Part shown: piece after piece, positions 35,758-43,210 of the stretch
How the letters are laid out: every line of letters begins with the position of its first letter
Position numbering within the stretch: position 1 is the stretch's first letter
NCBI RefSeq assembly: GCF_021474405.1
Contig: NZ_JAKEIO010000001.1
Coordinates: 124,001-188,000 of the forward strand
DNA length: 64,000 nucleotides
Source of the DNA: [Streptosporangium] indianense
GTDB taxonomy: Bacteria > Actinomycetota > Actinomycetes > Streptomycetales > Streptomycetaceae
Reading direction: 5' to 3'
Program-made: the position numbers and the translations under genes
Notes under the pieces: model-generated
Database searches by the model: none
What the model was told of the DNA's origin: nothing
Seen by the model: only the letters and a program-made list of their open reading frames with translations

Positions 35758-36771
35758 TCACCGCAGCACCTCAGTCGCCGCGTCCGCGTAGCGCGGGACG
35801 GTGCGGGACCAGTAGTAGCAGCCGCGGATCCAGCCCGCCATGCCGTCCACGTAGCCGACGCCCGAAGGGCTCAACTCCGGTGCGATCTCGGCGTGGAGCC
35901 TCTCGAACTCGCGGATCGTGCGGTTGATCTGCTGGATGGCCAGGGTGACGGCCACCGGCAGCGGGCACTGGTGGGCCCGCTGGTAGGCGAGCGCCAGATT
36001 GATCATTTGGCCGGCGCGTTGCTCCTTGACGGCGGAGAACAGGTCGGGGATCCACACCGCGGCGTCGGCCGACAGCCGGCTCAGGCGCCGCATGAGCGGG
36101 TGATGGAGTTCCTCGGAGGTCAGCTCGCACGGCTGGGCGGCCTCGCACAGCGGGTGGAACGGCTCGACGCCCGCGGTGAGGGACCGTATCGAGGTGCACA
36201 GCCCGGACCGCAGGGGGGAGGGATGGGTCTGGGCCACCGCCTCGTACAGCAGCCCGTGCACGTACTCGCGGCTCTTCCACGCCCAGCGCGCGGCCTGTGC
36301 GGGGGTGCACCGTTCGCGGACCTGCCGGTAGAGGTCGGACAGCGCTGCTCCCAGAGGGGTGCCGGGTGGTGCGTCGTCCCGCAGGATCGCGATGCTCTCG
36401 CCCAGCATGGGCAGCAACCGGCCGGGCCGGTGCCGCCCGACCTCCTCGGCCCGGTCGTCGAAGACGAACTGGTAGGCGATCTGGTGGGCCACGAGTTGCA
36501 GGATGCCGGGGTCGGCGTCCGGGCTGTTGTAGGAGGCGAGTTCGGCCGGGCGGGTGTGGCAGATCATGGCCGCGACGCCCGGTTCGTCGCTCAGGCCGGT
36601 CGTGCGCAGCCACGCGTCGACGCCCGCCGCGGCCGCCGGCTCGTGCGGGTTGCGCCGGAACGGATAGGGCATGTACAGGTGCGTGTCGATCAGCTCCACC
36701 AGGGGGGACGCAGGAAGCACGTCCTGCGCGACGGGCGCCCTCTCCTCATGTGTGGTCGACACCGTTGTCAC
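35758..36771 (-). CDS. Class I terpene synthase with altered NSE motif
   Basis: A 337-residue bacterial terpene cyclase. The first metal motif is DDRAE (105-109) after FVF. The pyrophosphate-sensor Arg196 lies exactly 46 residues before the second metal motif, as expected. That motif reads WIPDLFSAVKE (240-250): the usual Asn of NDxxSxxxE is Pro242, while Ser246 and Glu250 remain. The C-terminal RY pair is R327-Y328. The Asn normally binds Mg2+, so activity may be reduced or changed. Product unknown (sesquiterpene most likely from the size). The start overlaps the end of the P450 gene by 26 bp, so the two are translationally linked. Confidence 0.88.
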   Translation of the reverse strand: MTTVSTTHEERAPVAQDVLPASPLVELIDTHLYMPYPFRRNPHEPAAAAGVDAWLRTTGLSDEPGVAAMICHTRPAELASYNSPDADPGILQLVAHQIAYQFVFDDRAEEVGRHRPGRLLPMLGESIAILRDDAPPGTPLGAALSDLYRQVRERCTPAQAARWAWKSREYVHGLLYEAVAQTHPSPLRSGLCTSIRSLTAGVEPFHPLCEAAQPCELTSEELHHPLMRRLSRLSADAAVWIPDLFSAVKEQRAGQMINLALAYQRAHQCPLPVAVTLAIQQINRTIREFERLHAEIAPELSPSGVGYVDGMAGWIRGCYYWSRTVPRYADAATEVLR

Positions 36772-38215
36772 CGTCCCTCCGGGTGCTCTCCGTGCCGGAT
36801 ACCGCGGTCAGGGCTCCGGGTGCGAGGGTGACGGCGTGCGGGGCGGTGCCGCCCGGTGCGTCCGCCCGCGGCGTGCAGATCATGGTCAGGGACCTCGGCC
36901 CCAGCGTCGCCCCCGGGCGCGGGGCCGCGATCCGTCCGGCCGGATGCCGCAGTCGCCAGCGACCGGCGACGGTCGCCAGGGCCACCGTCATCTCGGCCAT
37001 GGAGAACAGGTCGCCGATGCACTTGCGGCTGCCCGCGGCGAACGGGATCAGCGCCCCGTGCGGACCGGCGGCGGACTCGCCGTCCAGCCGGCGCTCGGGC
37101 AGGAACCGGTCGGGCTCGGGGAACGACGCGGGGTCGTGGTGCAGGAGGTAGGGGCTGTACAGGACCGTGGTCCCGCGAGCCAGCCGGCGTCCGGCGAACT
37201 CCGTCTCCCGGGTGGTGACCCGCGTGAAGAGCCAGCCGGGCGGGGAGTGGCGCAGCGTCTCGGTGAGGACGGACCGGGTGTAGACCAGCCGCGGCAGGTC
37301 GTCGACGGCGGGTAACCGGCCGGCGAGGACGGTGTCCACCTCGGCGTGCAGCCGCCGCTCGACCTCGGGGTGCTGGGCCAGGAGGCTGAAGGCGGAGGCC
37401 AGGCACATGGAAGGGCTCTCGGAACCGGTGAGCAGGAGGGACACCAACTGGTCGTGGACCTCCCGGTCGGTGACCGGGGCTCCGCCGGTCCCGGCGGCGG
37501 TGAGCAGCAGCCCCAGCAGATCGTCGCGGGGAGTGCCCCGGCGGCGTTCGTCGACGGCCGAGGCGATGAGTTCGCGTACCCGCTCCACCGCCTGCCGGTA
37601 ACGGCGGTTGGCGGGCGTGGGAAGCCGGAACAGGGCGTCGACCGGTACGACCGTGCGGACGAACAGGCCCCGGACGATGGCGGCGAGGCAGTGCCGCACC
37701 TCGTCGGTCGCGGCCGGGCCGAGCGCGTCGGACAGCAGCGATCTGCTGATCAGCCGGGTCGTCAGACTCAGCGTGGCGGCACTGACATCGATGCGCTGCC
37801 CCGTGCGCCAGTCCCGGCACAGTGCCGCGGCCTCCTCGGCCATCACGTCCGTCTGCGCGGCGACGCGGGCGGGGCGGAACGTGGGCTGCAGCAACCGGCG
37901 CTGACGCCGGTGCTCCGCGTGCGGGCAGGTGACGACGCCGTCGCCCATCAGCACCCGGAGCCTGTCGTACTGCGGTCCGCCCTTGTCGAACGTACGGGTG
38001 TCCCGGAGCATCCGGTGGACGAGTTCCGGGTGACATACCATCCACGCCCGCTGGGGGCCCAGGCGTATCTCGACCAGATCGCCCTGCGAGGGAAGAGATT
38101 TCAAAAACTCCATCGGCCGACGGAACAAGGCGATACCGTGGCTGATGGATGGGAATATGCCTGGAGCAGTACCAACCGTCCATGACTGTTCCGATTCAGG
38201 GACGTAGCCGTTCAT
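36746..38215 (-). CDS. Cytochrome P450 paired with the terpene synthase; contains a TTA codon
   Basis: A 489-residue P450. ExxR is ETLR (319-322). The heme loop FAAGSRKCIG (392-401) has Cys399 as ligand. The I-helix reads LLLTGSESPS, with Ser where Thr is usual. Residues after about 455 form an extra Ala/Thr-rich tail that overlaps the terpene synthase start. Codon 301 (complement of 37313-37315) is TTA, the codon that depends on the bldA tRNA in Streptomyces, so expression is probably developmental. It likely oxidises the terpene made by the neighbour, as CYP170A1 does with epi-isozizaene. ATG 38215 has a weak ribosome site. Confidence 0.9.
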   Translation of the reverse strand: MNGYVPESEQSWTVGTAPGIFPSISHGIALFRRPMEFLKSLPSQGDLVEIRLGPQRAWMVCHPELVHRMLRDTRTFDKGGPQYDRLRVLMGDGVVTCPHAEHRRQRRLLQPTFRPARVAAQTDVMAEEAAALCRDWRTGQRIDVSAATLSLTTRLISRSLLSDALGPAATDEVRHCLAAIVRGLFVRTVVPVDALFRLPTPANRRYRQAVERVRELIASAVDERRRGTPRDDLLGLLLTAAGTGGAPVTDREVHDQLVSLLLTGSESPSMCLASAFSLLAQHPEVERRLHAEVDTVLAGRLPAVDDLPRLVYTRSVLTETLRHSPPGWLFTRVTTRETEFAGRRLARGTTVLYSPYLLHHDPASFPEPDRFLPERRLDGESAAGPHGALIPFAAGSRKCIGDLFSMAEMTVALATVAGRWRLRHPAGRIAAPRPGATLGPRSLTMICTPRADAPGGTAPHAVTLAPGALTAVSGTESTRRDGDNGVDHT

Positions 38216-38457
38216 CGCATACCACCCGTTTCAGTCGACCTGGGAAAACGGTGAGTTCCGCCGATGCGGCGCTTGCCCCCGTGTCCTGCCCAGTGCAAAC
38301 GGGCCGTCGACTTGGCGAACCCTTTCTCCAAGGGGGCGCACGGGTGCACAGAGAAGCGCTGGAAGCGCCGGGTGAGTCACTTTCGAAGCACGTCATTTCC
38401 GCATACAAGGAATGCGAGGAATGCGCGGAATAAGCGGATACGGGCGGGAATGCGGCT

Positions 38458-38664
38458 TCAGGAGGACCGGTCGGTCTCCACGAGCCGGGCCAGGTTCGCC
38501 AGGGTCATGCGTGTGCCCGTCTCCTGGTCCGCGGCAGGCACGGCGTCGGGGATGCCCTCGTGCGCCATGAGGACCAGGGCGTCGAACGCGTGCAGCGCGC
38601 ATCCCGGCCGGCACCCGCCGGCGCGGGGAGCGTCCACATGGCCGGAGAGCCGCGAGGTGTACAT
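38458..38664 (-). pseudogene. Internally deleted SRPBCC/AHSA1-domain remnant
   Basis: A 68-residue frame. The first 15 residues, MYTSRLSGHVDAPRA, match the N-terminal strand of AHSA1-like SRPBCC proteins. The last 38, including MAHEGIPDAVPAADQETGTR and MTLANLARLVE, match the family's final strand and long C-terminal helix. The middle, about 80-90 residues of sheet in a normal protein, is absent and replaced by a Gly/Cys-rich junction. This looks like an in-frame internal deletion. Function must be lost. The 242 bp between it and the P450 start shows only short GGAATGCG direct repeats near 38410-38455. Confidence 0.6.
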
Positions 38665-38718
38665 GAGGCCACCCTCGGCCGGGAAGCGCTGCCGTGCCTC
38701 CCGGCCGAGAGGGGCGGG

Positions 38719-40758
38719 CTACAGCAGGTCGCGGGGGACCTTCTCGTTCCAGGTGCGGGAGAAGACCCGTCGGTCGGACTCGAACGCGTCGAGGGTCGCG
38801 TCGACGAAGAAGTCCGACGCGTCGCAGCTGAGCTTGGTGTGCGTGACCACCCGCACGTCCCAGTCGTCCCGCCGGAACCGCATGGTCCACGTGGTCTCGC
38901 CGCCGACCGAGGTGAAGTCGTCGGCGACCGCCGTGTAGCGCTCGTGGGCGCGCCGGCCCGACTCCAGGCCGATGTCCTCGAAGCGGACCGTGCCCCGGTC
39001 CTTCACGATGTCCAGCTCGGAGCGGTAGTCGATCAGATCCCGCTTGACGTCCCAGCGTTCCTCCGGGGGCGTCACCTGGGTCATGGCGAGCGGGGGAGTG
39101 CCCTCGGGCTCGCCGAAGGGCGCGGACGGCACCTCGTCGGGTTCGTCCACCGGCCGCACCGGCAGGGTGAGCGTGCTGGAGTGCTCGTGGACGCCGAGCA
39201 GGGCCGGCTTCGGCGCGGGCCAGGCCAGCGGCCAGTAGGACGTCGACAGGGACAGCCGGATGCGGTGGCCGGCCGGGAACGCCTGCGCCACACCGTTCAG
39301 CGGAATGGTGGCCCGGTAGCGCCGGCCCGGCTCCAACGGCTCGGGGGACTCCGTGTTGTCACGACGCGTCAGGTTCAGGATGCCGTAGGAGACGCGCGTG
39401 GCGGCGCCGTCGGGGCTCACGTCGGACAGCCGCGCGGCCACCAGGGCGACCGGCTCGCTCACCGACAGGTCGAGTTCCACGCTCGGCGAGCCGAGGATCT
39501 CCACCTGCTCGGTCAGCGGCTCGGTGTCGAAGACGAGGGAACCGCCGTCCTCCTCGCGCTGGTCGTAGGGCAGGTCCGGCGGCGCGTTGTAGGAGGCCCA
39601 CTTGCCCGCGAACTGTCCGACGGACAGCGGCGAGCGCACGGTCATGGCCGCACCGGCCTCCGGCACCGTCGCCGTGTCGTCCCGCGCGGGCCCGATCGTG
39701 TGCCGGCTGAGGGGGTGCGTGACGGGGCGGATGTGCGGGGACGGCCAGTCCGGCTCACCCACCCAGCGGCCGGGCCGCTCCTCGTAGGAGGTGGACGGCG
39801 GCACGCTGTCCTGCATCCACGCCAGCAGCATGGGGCCGTCCATCACGCCGTTGTCGACGCCCTTGAGCCAGTGGTCCCACCAGCGCACGAGTTCCTGGAG
39901 GTAGCCGATCGCGGGCCCGGGCTCCCCGAGGTGGGGGAACTTGTGCGACCAGGGCCCGATCAGCCCCTTGCGGGGCACGTCCAGGTTGCCCAGCAGCCGC
40001 GTCACGGCGTTGGAGTAGCCGTCCGCCCAGCCGCTGGAGGCCAGGACCGGGCACTGCACGCTCGTGTAGTCCTCGCACACCGAGGCGTGCCGCCAGTAGT
40101 CGTCGCGGCGCTGATGGCGCAGCCACTCCAGGACCCACGGCTCGGTGTTCTCCAGCCGCTCGTGCCACATCTCGCGCCAGCGCTCGCCCACCACGGCCGG
40201 GTCGGGCGGGCAGGTGCCGTAGGCGAACATGGTGCCCGCCTCGGCCAGGTTGTCCGACAGCAGGGCGCCGCCCATGTAGTGCATGTCGTCGGCGTGCCGG
40301 TCGTCGGTGAAGGACGCGATGGCGATGGCCTTCAGGGACGGCGGCCGGCGGGCCGCCACCTGGAGCGCCGCGAACGCGCCCCAGGAGATGCCCATCATGC
40401 CCGTGCCGCCGTCGCACCAGGGCTGCTCCGCCAGCCAGGCCAGGACCTCCTCGGCGTCCGCCTGCTCACGCTCCAGGTACTCGTCGCGCAGCACCCCCTC
40501 CGAGTCGCCGGTGCCGCGCAGGTCGACGCGGACACAGGCATAACCGTGCCCGGCCAGGTAGGGGTGGTGGATCGAGTCCCGCACGGCCGTCAGGTCGCGC
40601 TTGCGGTACGGGATGTACTCCAGCACCGCCGGCACCGGCTCCTGGTCGGAGGAGGTGGGGCGCCAGATGTGCGCGGAGAGCCGGACCCCGTCCGACATCG
40701 GGATCGTGACGTGCTCTTCTTCCTTCGTCTCGTACGGCAGGTTGGTCACGTAACGCAT
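38719..40758 (-). CDS. CocE/NonD-family alpha/beta hydrolase (peptidase S15-like)
   Basis: A 679-residue hydrolase of normal family length. The N-terminal alpha/beta-hydrolase domain has the nucleophile elbow GISWGA near residue 124, preceded by VRVDLRGTGDSEG near 77. GPWSHKFPH near 270 supplies the His, and an Asp lies before it in SSGWADGY. The C-terminal half is the jelly-roll domain (LVFDTEPLTEQVEILGSP, AGHRIRLSLSTSYWPL). These enzymes cleave esters, cocaine-like acyl groups or X-Pro dipeptides. It starts 16 bp after the ATP-grasp gene, in one operon, so its substrate may be that ligase's product. GAGGAGC lies about 14 nt upstream of ATG 40758. Confidence 0.9.
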   Translation of the reverse strand: MRYVTNLPYETKEEEHVTIPMSDGVRLSAHIWRPTSSDQEPVPAVLEYIPYRKRDLTAVRDSIHHPYLAGHGYACVRVDLRGTGDSEGVLRDEYLEREQADAEEVLAWLAEQPWCDGGTGMMGISWGAFAALQVAARRPPSLKAIAIASFTDDRHADDMHYMGGALLSDNLAEAGTMFAYGTCPPDPAVVGERWREMWHERLENTEPWVLEWLRHQRRDDYWRHASVCEDYTSVQCPVLASSGWADGYSNAVTRLLGNLDVPRKGLIGPWSHKFPHLGEPGPAIGYLQELVRWWDHWLKGVDNGVMDGPMLLAWMQDSVPPSTSYEERPGRWVGEPDWPSPHIRPVTHPLSRHTIGPARDDTATVPEAGAAMTVRSPLSVGQFAGKWASYNAPPDLPYDQREEDGGSLVFDTEPLTEQVEILGSPSVELDLSVSEPVALVAARLSDVSPDGAATRVSYGILNLTRRDNTESPEPLEPGRRYRATIPLNGVAQAFPAGHRIRLSLSTSYWPLAWPAPKPALLGVHEHSSTLTLPVRPVDEPDEVPSAPFGEPEGTPPLAMTQVTPPEERWDVKRDLIDYRSELDIVKDRGTVRFEDIGLESGRRAHERYTAVADDFTSVGGETTWTMRFRRDDWDVRVVTHTKLSCDASDFFVDATLDAFESDRRVFSRTWNEKVPRDLL

Positions 40759-40774
40759 GGAAGTGACGTGCTCC

Positions 40775-42088
40775 TCACTTTCGCGGGGCGTCGGCCTCGG
40801 CCGGGGCATCCTCGAAGGCCAGGCCCAGGGCGGCCACGCAATGGTCGAACTTCGCCCGCAGCTCCGCCTCGTCGGCCCCGCCGGTGTAGATGTGCGCCAG
40901 CTCGTAGCTGTAGCTGTCCTGCCCGGGCAGGTCCGAGAGCCGGTCGCCCTGCGCGGGGACGACCTCGATGCGCACGCCCGGGGTCTCCCGCTCGATGCGG
41001 GCGATCTCCTCGGGGCCCGGCACCCGGCGCACCACACCGTCGGTGAACCAGCGGTGGTACCACTTCGCGGCCATCGCGTACTCGCCCTCGCGGTGCGGCA
41101 TGCGCGGGTCCTCGCCGAGGGCGAGGCGGACCATGCAGTGGTGGTTGGGCACGCCGTCGACGTAGTGGAACAGCTCCGCGTGCGACTGGGAGTGCCGGGG
41201 GTTGATCTCCAGCAGATTGATCTCCTGGGTCCGCGGGTCGTAGAAGTACTCGATGCTGAAGGTGGCCGAGTCCATCCCGATCTGCCGCATCACCCGCTCA
41301 CTGACGTCGTGCAGTTGCGCGATGGCCGGGGCCGGCAGCATCGAGGGGTACTGGTGGCGCAGGAAGCAGGGGGAGTCCGGGTACTGGATGGAGTCCAGGA
41401 CCCCGTAGACGGTCACCTCGCCCTCGTGGACATAGCCCTCGACGGCGACCTGGACGCCGGACAGCGACTCCTCCGCGAGGCAGACCCGCCCGCCCACGCC
41501 GTTCATCTCCGGGGGCAGGTCGAGGCGTTCGAGGATGTGCTCGAAGGGGCGGCCGATACGGGAAATGCCGCCGCGGATCTCGGAGACGGCCTTGTGGAAC
41601 TCCTCCTCGTCATCGACTCCGAAGGCGAGTTCTGAGGAGTACGAGAGGGCCGGTTTGAGCCACATCGGGTAGTTCACGCCCTCCGGCGGGCGCGGCGGCT
41701 CGGCGGACAGGTCGACCTGGCCGAACCGCGGGTGCCGGTCGGTGACCTTCTGCTGTTCCAGCCGGCTCCAGTACTTGTGCTCGCACTTGACCACCGACTC
41801 CAGGCTGGTGCTGCGGGTGCCGTAGCGTTCGCTCAGCATCGGCACGAGCGTGCTGACCGGGAAGTCCCAGTAGCCGACGATCGCGTCGATGCTGCCGTCG
41901 AACGCGTCGAGCACGGCCCGGGCCTTGTCGAACAGGGCCGGCAGGTCCACCTCGCCGACCTGGAGCTCCTCGATCGTCAGCAGCTGGTGAAAACGCAGCT
42001 GGTCGGCTCCCGGGACCTCCTGGAGCGTGGGCAGGTTGGCCTCGTCGAGCCCGATCACGAAGACGTTCCTCACCGTCTCGTCAGACAC
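40775..42088 (-). CDS. ATP-grasp ligase
   Basis: A 437-residue ATP-grasp protein. GTG 42088 follows GGAAGGAG at good spacing. The N-terminal part (VFVIGLDEANLPTLQ) is a Rossmann-like substrate domain. ATP binding is seen in MWLKPALSYSSELAFGV (Lys, near 147) and the Mg-binding end in EINLLEINPRHSQSHAELF (near 310-330), typical of the carnosine-synthase/L-amino-acid-ligase branch. It should join a carboxylate to an amine through an acyl phosphate. It is the first gene of a two-gene operon with the CocE/NonD hydrolase and is divergent from an SDR gene (210-bp gap). Substrates unknown. Confidence 0.88.
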   Translation of the reverse strand: MSDETVRNVFVIGLDEANLPTLQEVPGADQLRFHQLLTIEELQVGEVDLPALFDKARAVLDAFDGSIDAIVGYWDFPVSTLVPMLSERYGTRSTSLESVVKCEHKYWSRLEQQKVTDRHPRFGQVDLSAEPPRPPEGVNYPMWLKPALSYSSELAFGVDDEEEFHKAVSEIRGGISRIGRPFEHILERLDLPPEMNGVGGRVCLAEESLSGVQVAVEGYVHEGEVTVYGVLDSIQYPDSPCFLRHQYPSMLPAPAIAQLHDVSERVMRQIGMDSATFSIEYFYDPRTQEINLLEINPRHSQSHAELFHYVDGVPNHHCMVRLALGEDPRMPHREGEYAMAAKWYHRWFTDGVVRRVPGPEEIARIERETPGVRIEVVPAQGDRLSDLPGQDSYSYELAHIYTGGADEAELRAKFDHCVAALGLAFEDAPAEADAPRK

Positions 42089-42298
42089 GGCTCTCCTTCC
42101 GACGGCGTACGGCCCGAAGGCCGGCTTGCAAGATCGTCGGAGTACCCGTCGGGCCCGCCGGCATTCCGCTTCGGGCACCGCGCCCGTAGCGGGCGAGAGG
42201 AGACATGCCTGCCACTGTGCTGGGAACGCGGGGCGGACAAGGACGGCGTGGCCGGTGAACCGGGCCACGCCGTGGACGAACCCGGCAAAGGGGAAGAT

Positions 42299-43204
42299 GT
42301 GCAGCCCGAGCAGGAAAAGTCCGCGCCGCAGGTCGTGTCCGAGCCGGACCCGCCCTACGACTCCGACAAGCAGCGGTGGCCCGGCCTGGAGGCCGACATG
42401 CGCACCAAGCCGCGCTACCGGGCGAGCCGTTACCGGGCCGGCGGGAAGCTGGAGGGGAAGACCGCACTGATCACCGGCGGTGACTCCGGCATCGGCAGGG
42501 CCGTGGCGCTGCTGTACGCACGCGAGGGCGCCGACGTCGCCGTCGTCCACCTGCCCGAGGAGCAGGTGGACGCCGAGCGCGTGCGCGGCGAGGTGGAGGA
42601 GCAGGGCAGGCGCTGTCTGCTGCTGCCCGGCGACCTCACCGACCCGGAGTTCTGCCGCGAGGCCGTCGAACGGACGGTGGCGGAACTCGGGGGCCTGAAC
42701 ATCCTGGTGAGCAACGCCGCCTACCTCAACAGCAAACTGGAACTGGAGCAGTTGACCGCGGAGGACTTCGACCTGACGTTCAAGACGAACGTCTACGCGT
42801 ACTTCCACCTGCTCATGGCGGCCCTGCCGCATCTCGGGCCCGGTGACGCGGTCATCGCCACCGCCACCGAGGAGGCCCTCAAGGGCAGCACCACGATGAT
42901 CGACTACGCGGCGTCGAAGGCCGCGCTGATCACCCTGACCAAGTCCGTCGCGACGCACCTGGCCAAGCGGGGCGTGCGCGCCAACGTGGTCGCGCCGGGC
43001 CCGACCTGGACGCCCCTCAACGAGGCCGACCCGCACATGCCGCCGGACGGGCTCGCCCACATCGGCAGCGAGGCCCCGCTGGAACGCGCGGCCCAGCCCG
43101 AGGAGATCGCGCCGACGTACGTCTACCTCGCCTCCGACGCCGACTCCAGCTACACCGTCGGCGAGGTCATCGCGGTGACCGGAGGCATCGTCGACACGCG
43201 GTAG
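42299..43204 (+). CDS. SDR-family oxidoreductase (YhdG/YghA-like, N-terminally extended)
   Basis: A 301-residue SDR. GTG 42299 follows AGGGGAAG; in-frame GTGs at 42248 and 42272 are alternatives. A Pro/Glu-rich extension of about 45 residues precedes the core, usual for this subgroup. NAD(P) motif TGGDSGIGRA is near 60, NAAYLNSK near 140, and the active site YAASKAAL near 205. It ends SSYTVGEVIAVTGG, the typical SDR C-terminus. Related proteins are described as glucose or aldehyde dehydrogenases, often stress-linked; the substrate here is open. Convergent with the SpoIIE phosphatase gene (6-bp gap). Confidence 0.88.
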   Translation: MQPEQEKSAPQVVSEPDPPYDSDKQRWPGLEADMRTKPRYRASRYRAGGKLEGKTALITGGDSGIGRAVALLYAREGADVAVVHLPEEQVDAERVRGEVEEQGRRCLLLPGDLTDPEFCREAVERTVAELGGLNILVSNAAYLNSKLELEQLTAEDFDLTFKTNVYAYFHLLMAALPHLGPGDAVIATATEEALKGSTTMIDYAASKAALITLTKSVATHLAKRGVRANVVAPGPTWTPLNEADPHMPPDGLAHIGSEAPLERAAQPEEIAPTYVYLASDADSSYTVGEVIAVTGGIVDTR

Positions 43205-43210
43205 CCGGGC

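Noticed and set aside
38149..38433. Plus-strand small gene upstream of the terpene P450
   Set aside because: No ribosome site, poor third-position bias, overlaps the P450 N-terminus; no recognisable protein.
38560..41046. Plus-strand open frame of over 800 codons
   Set aside because: Antisense shadow of the CocE/NonD hydrolase; Arg/Gly/His/Val-rich without any fold.
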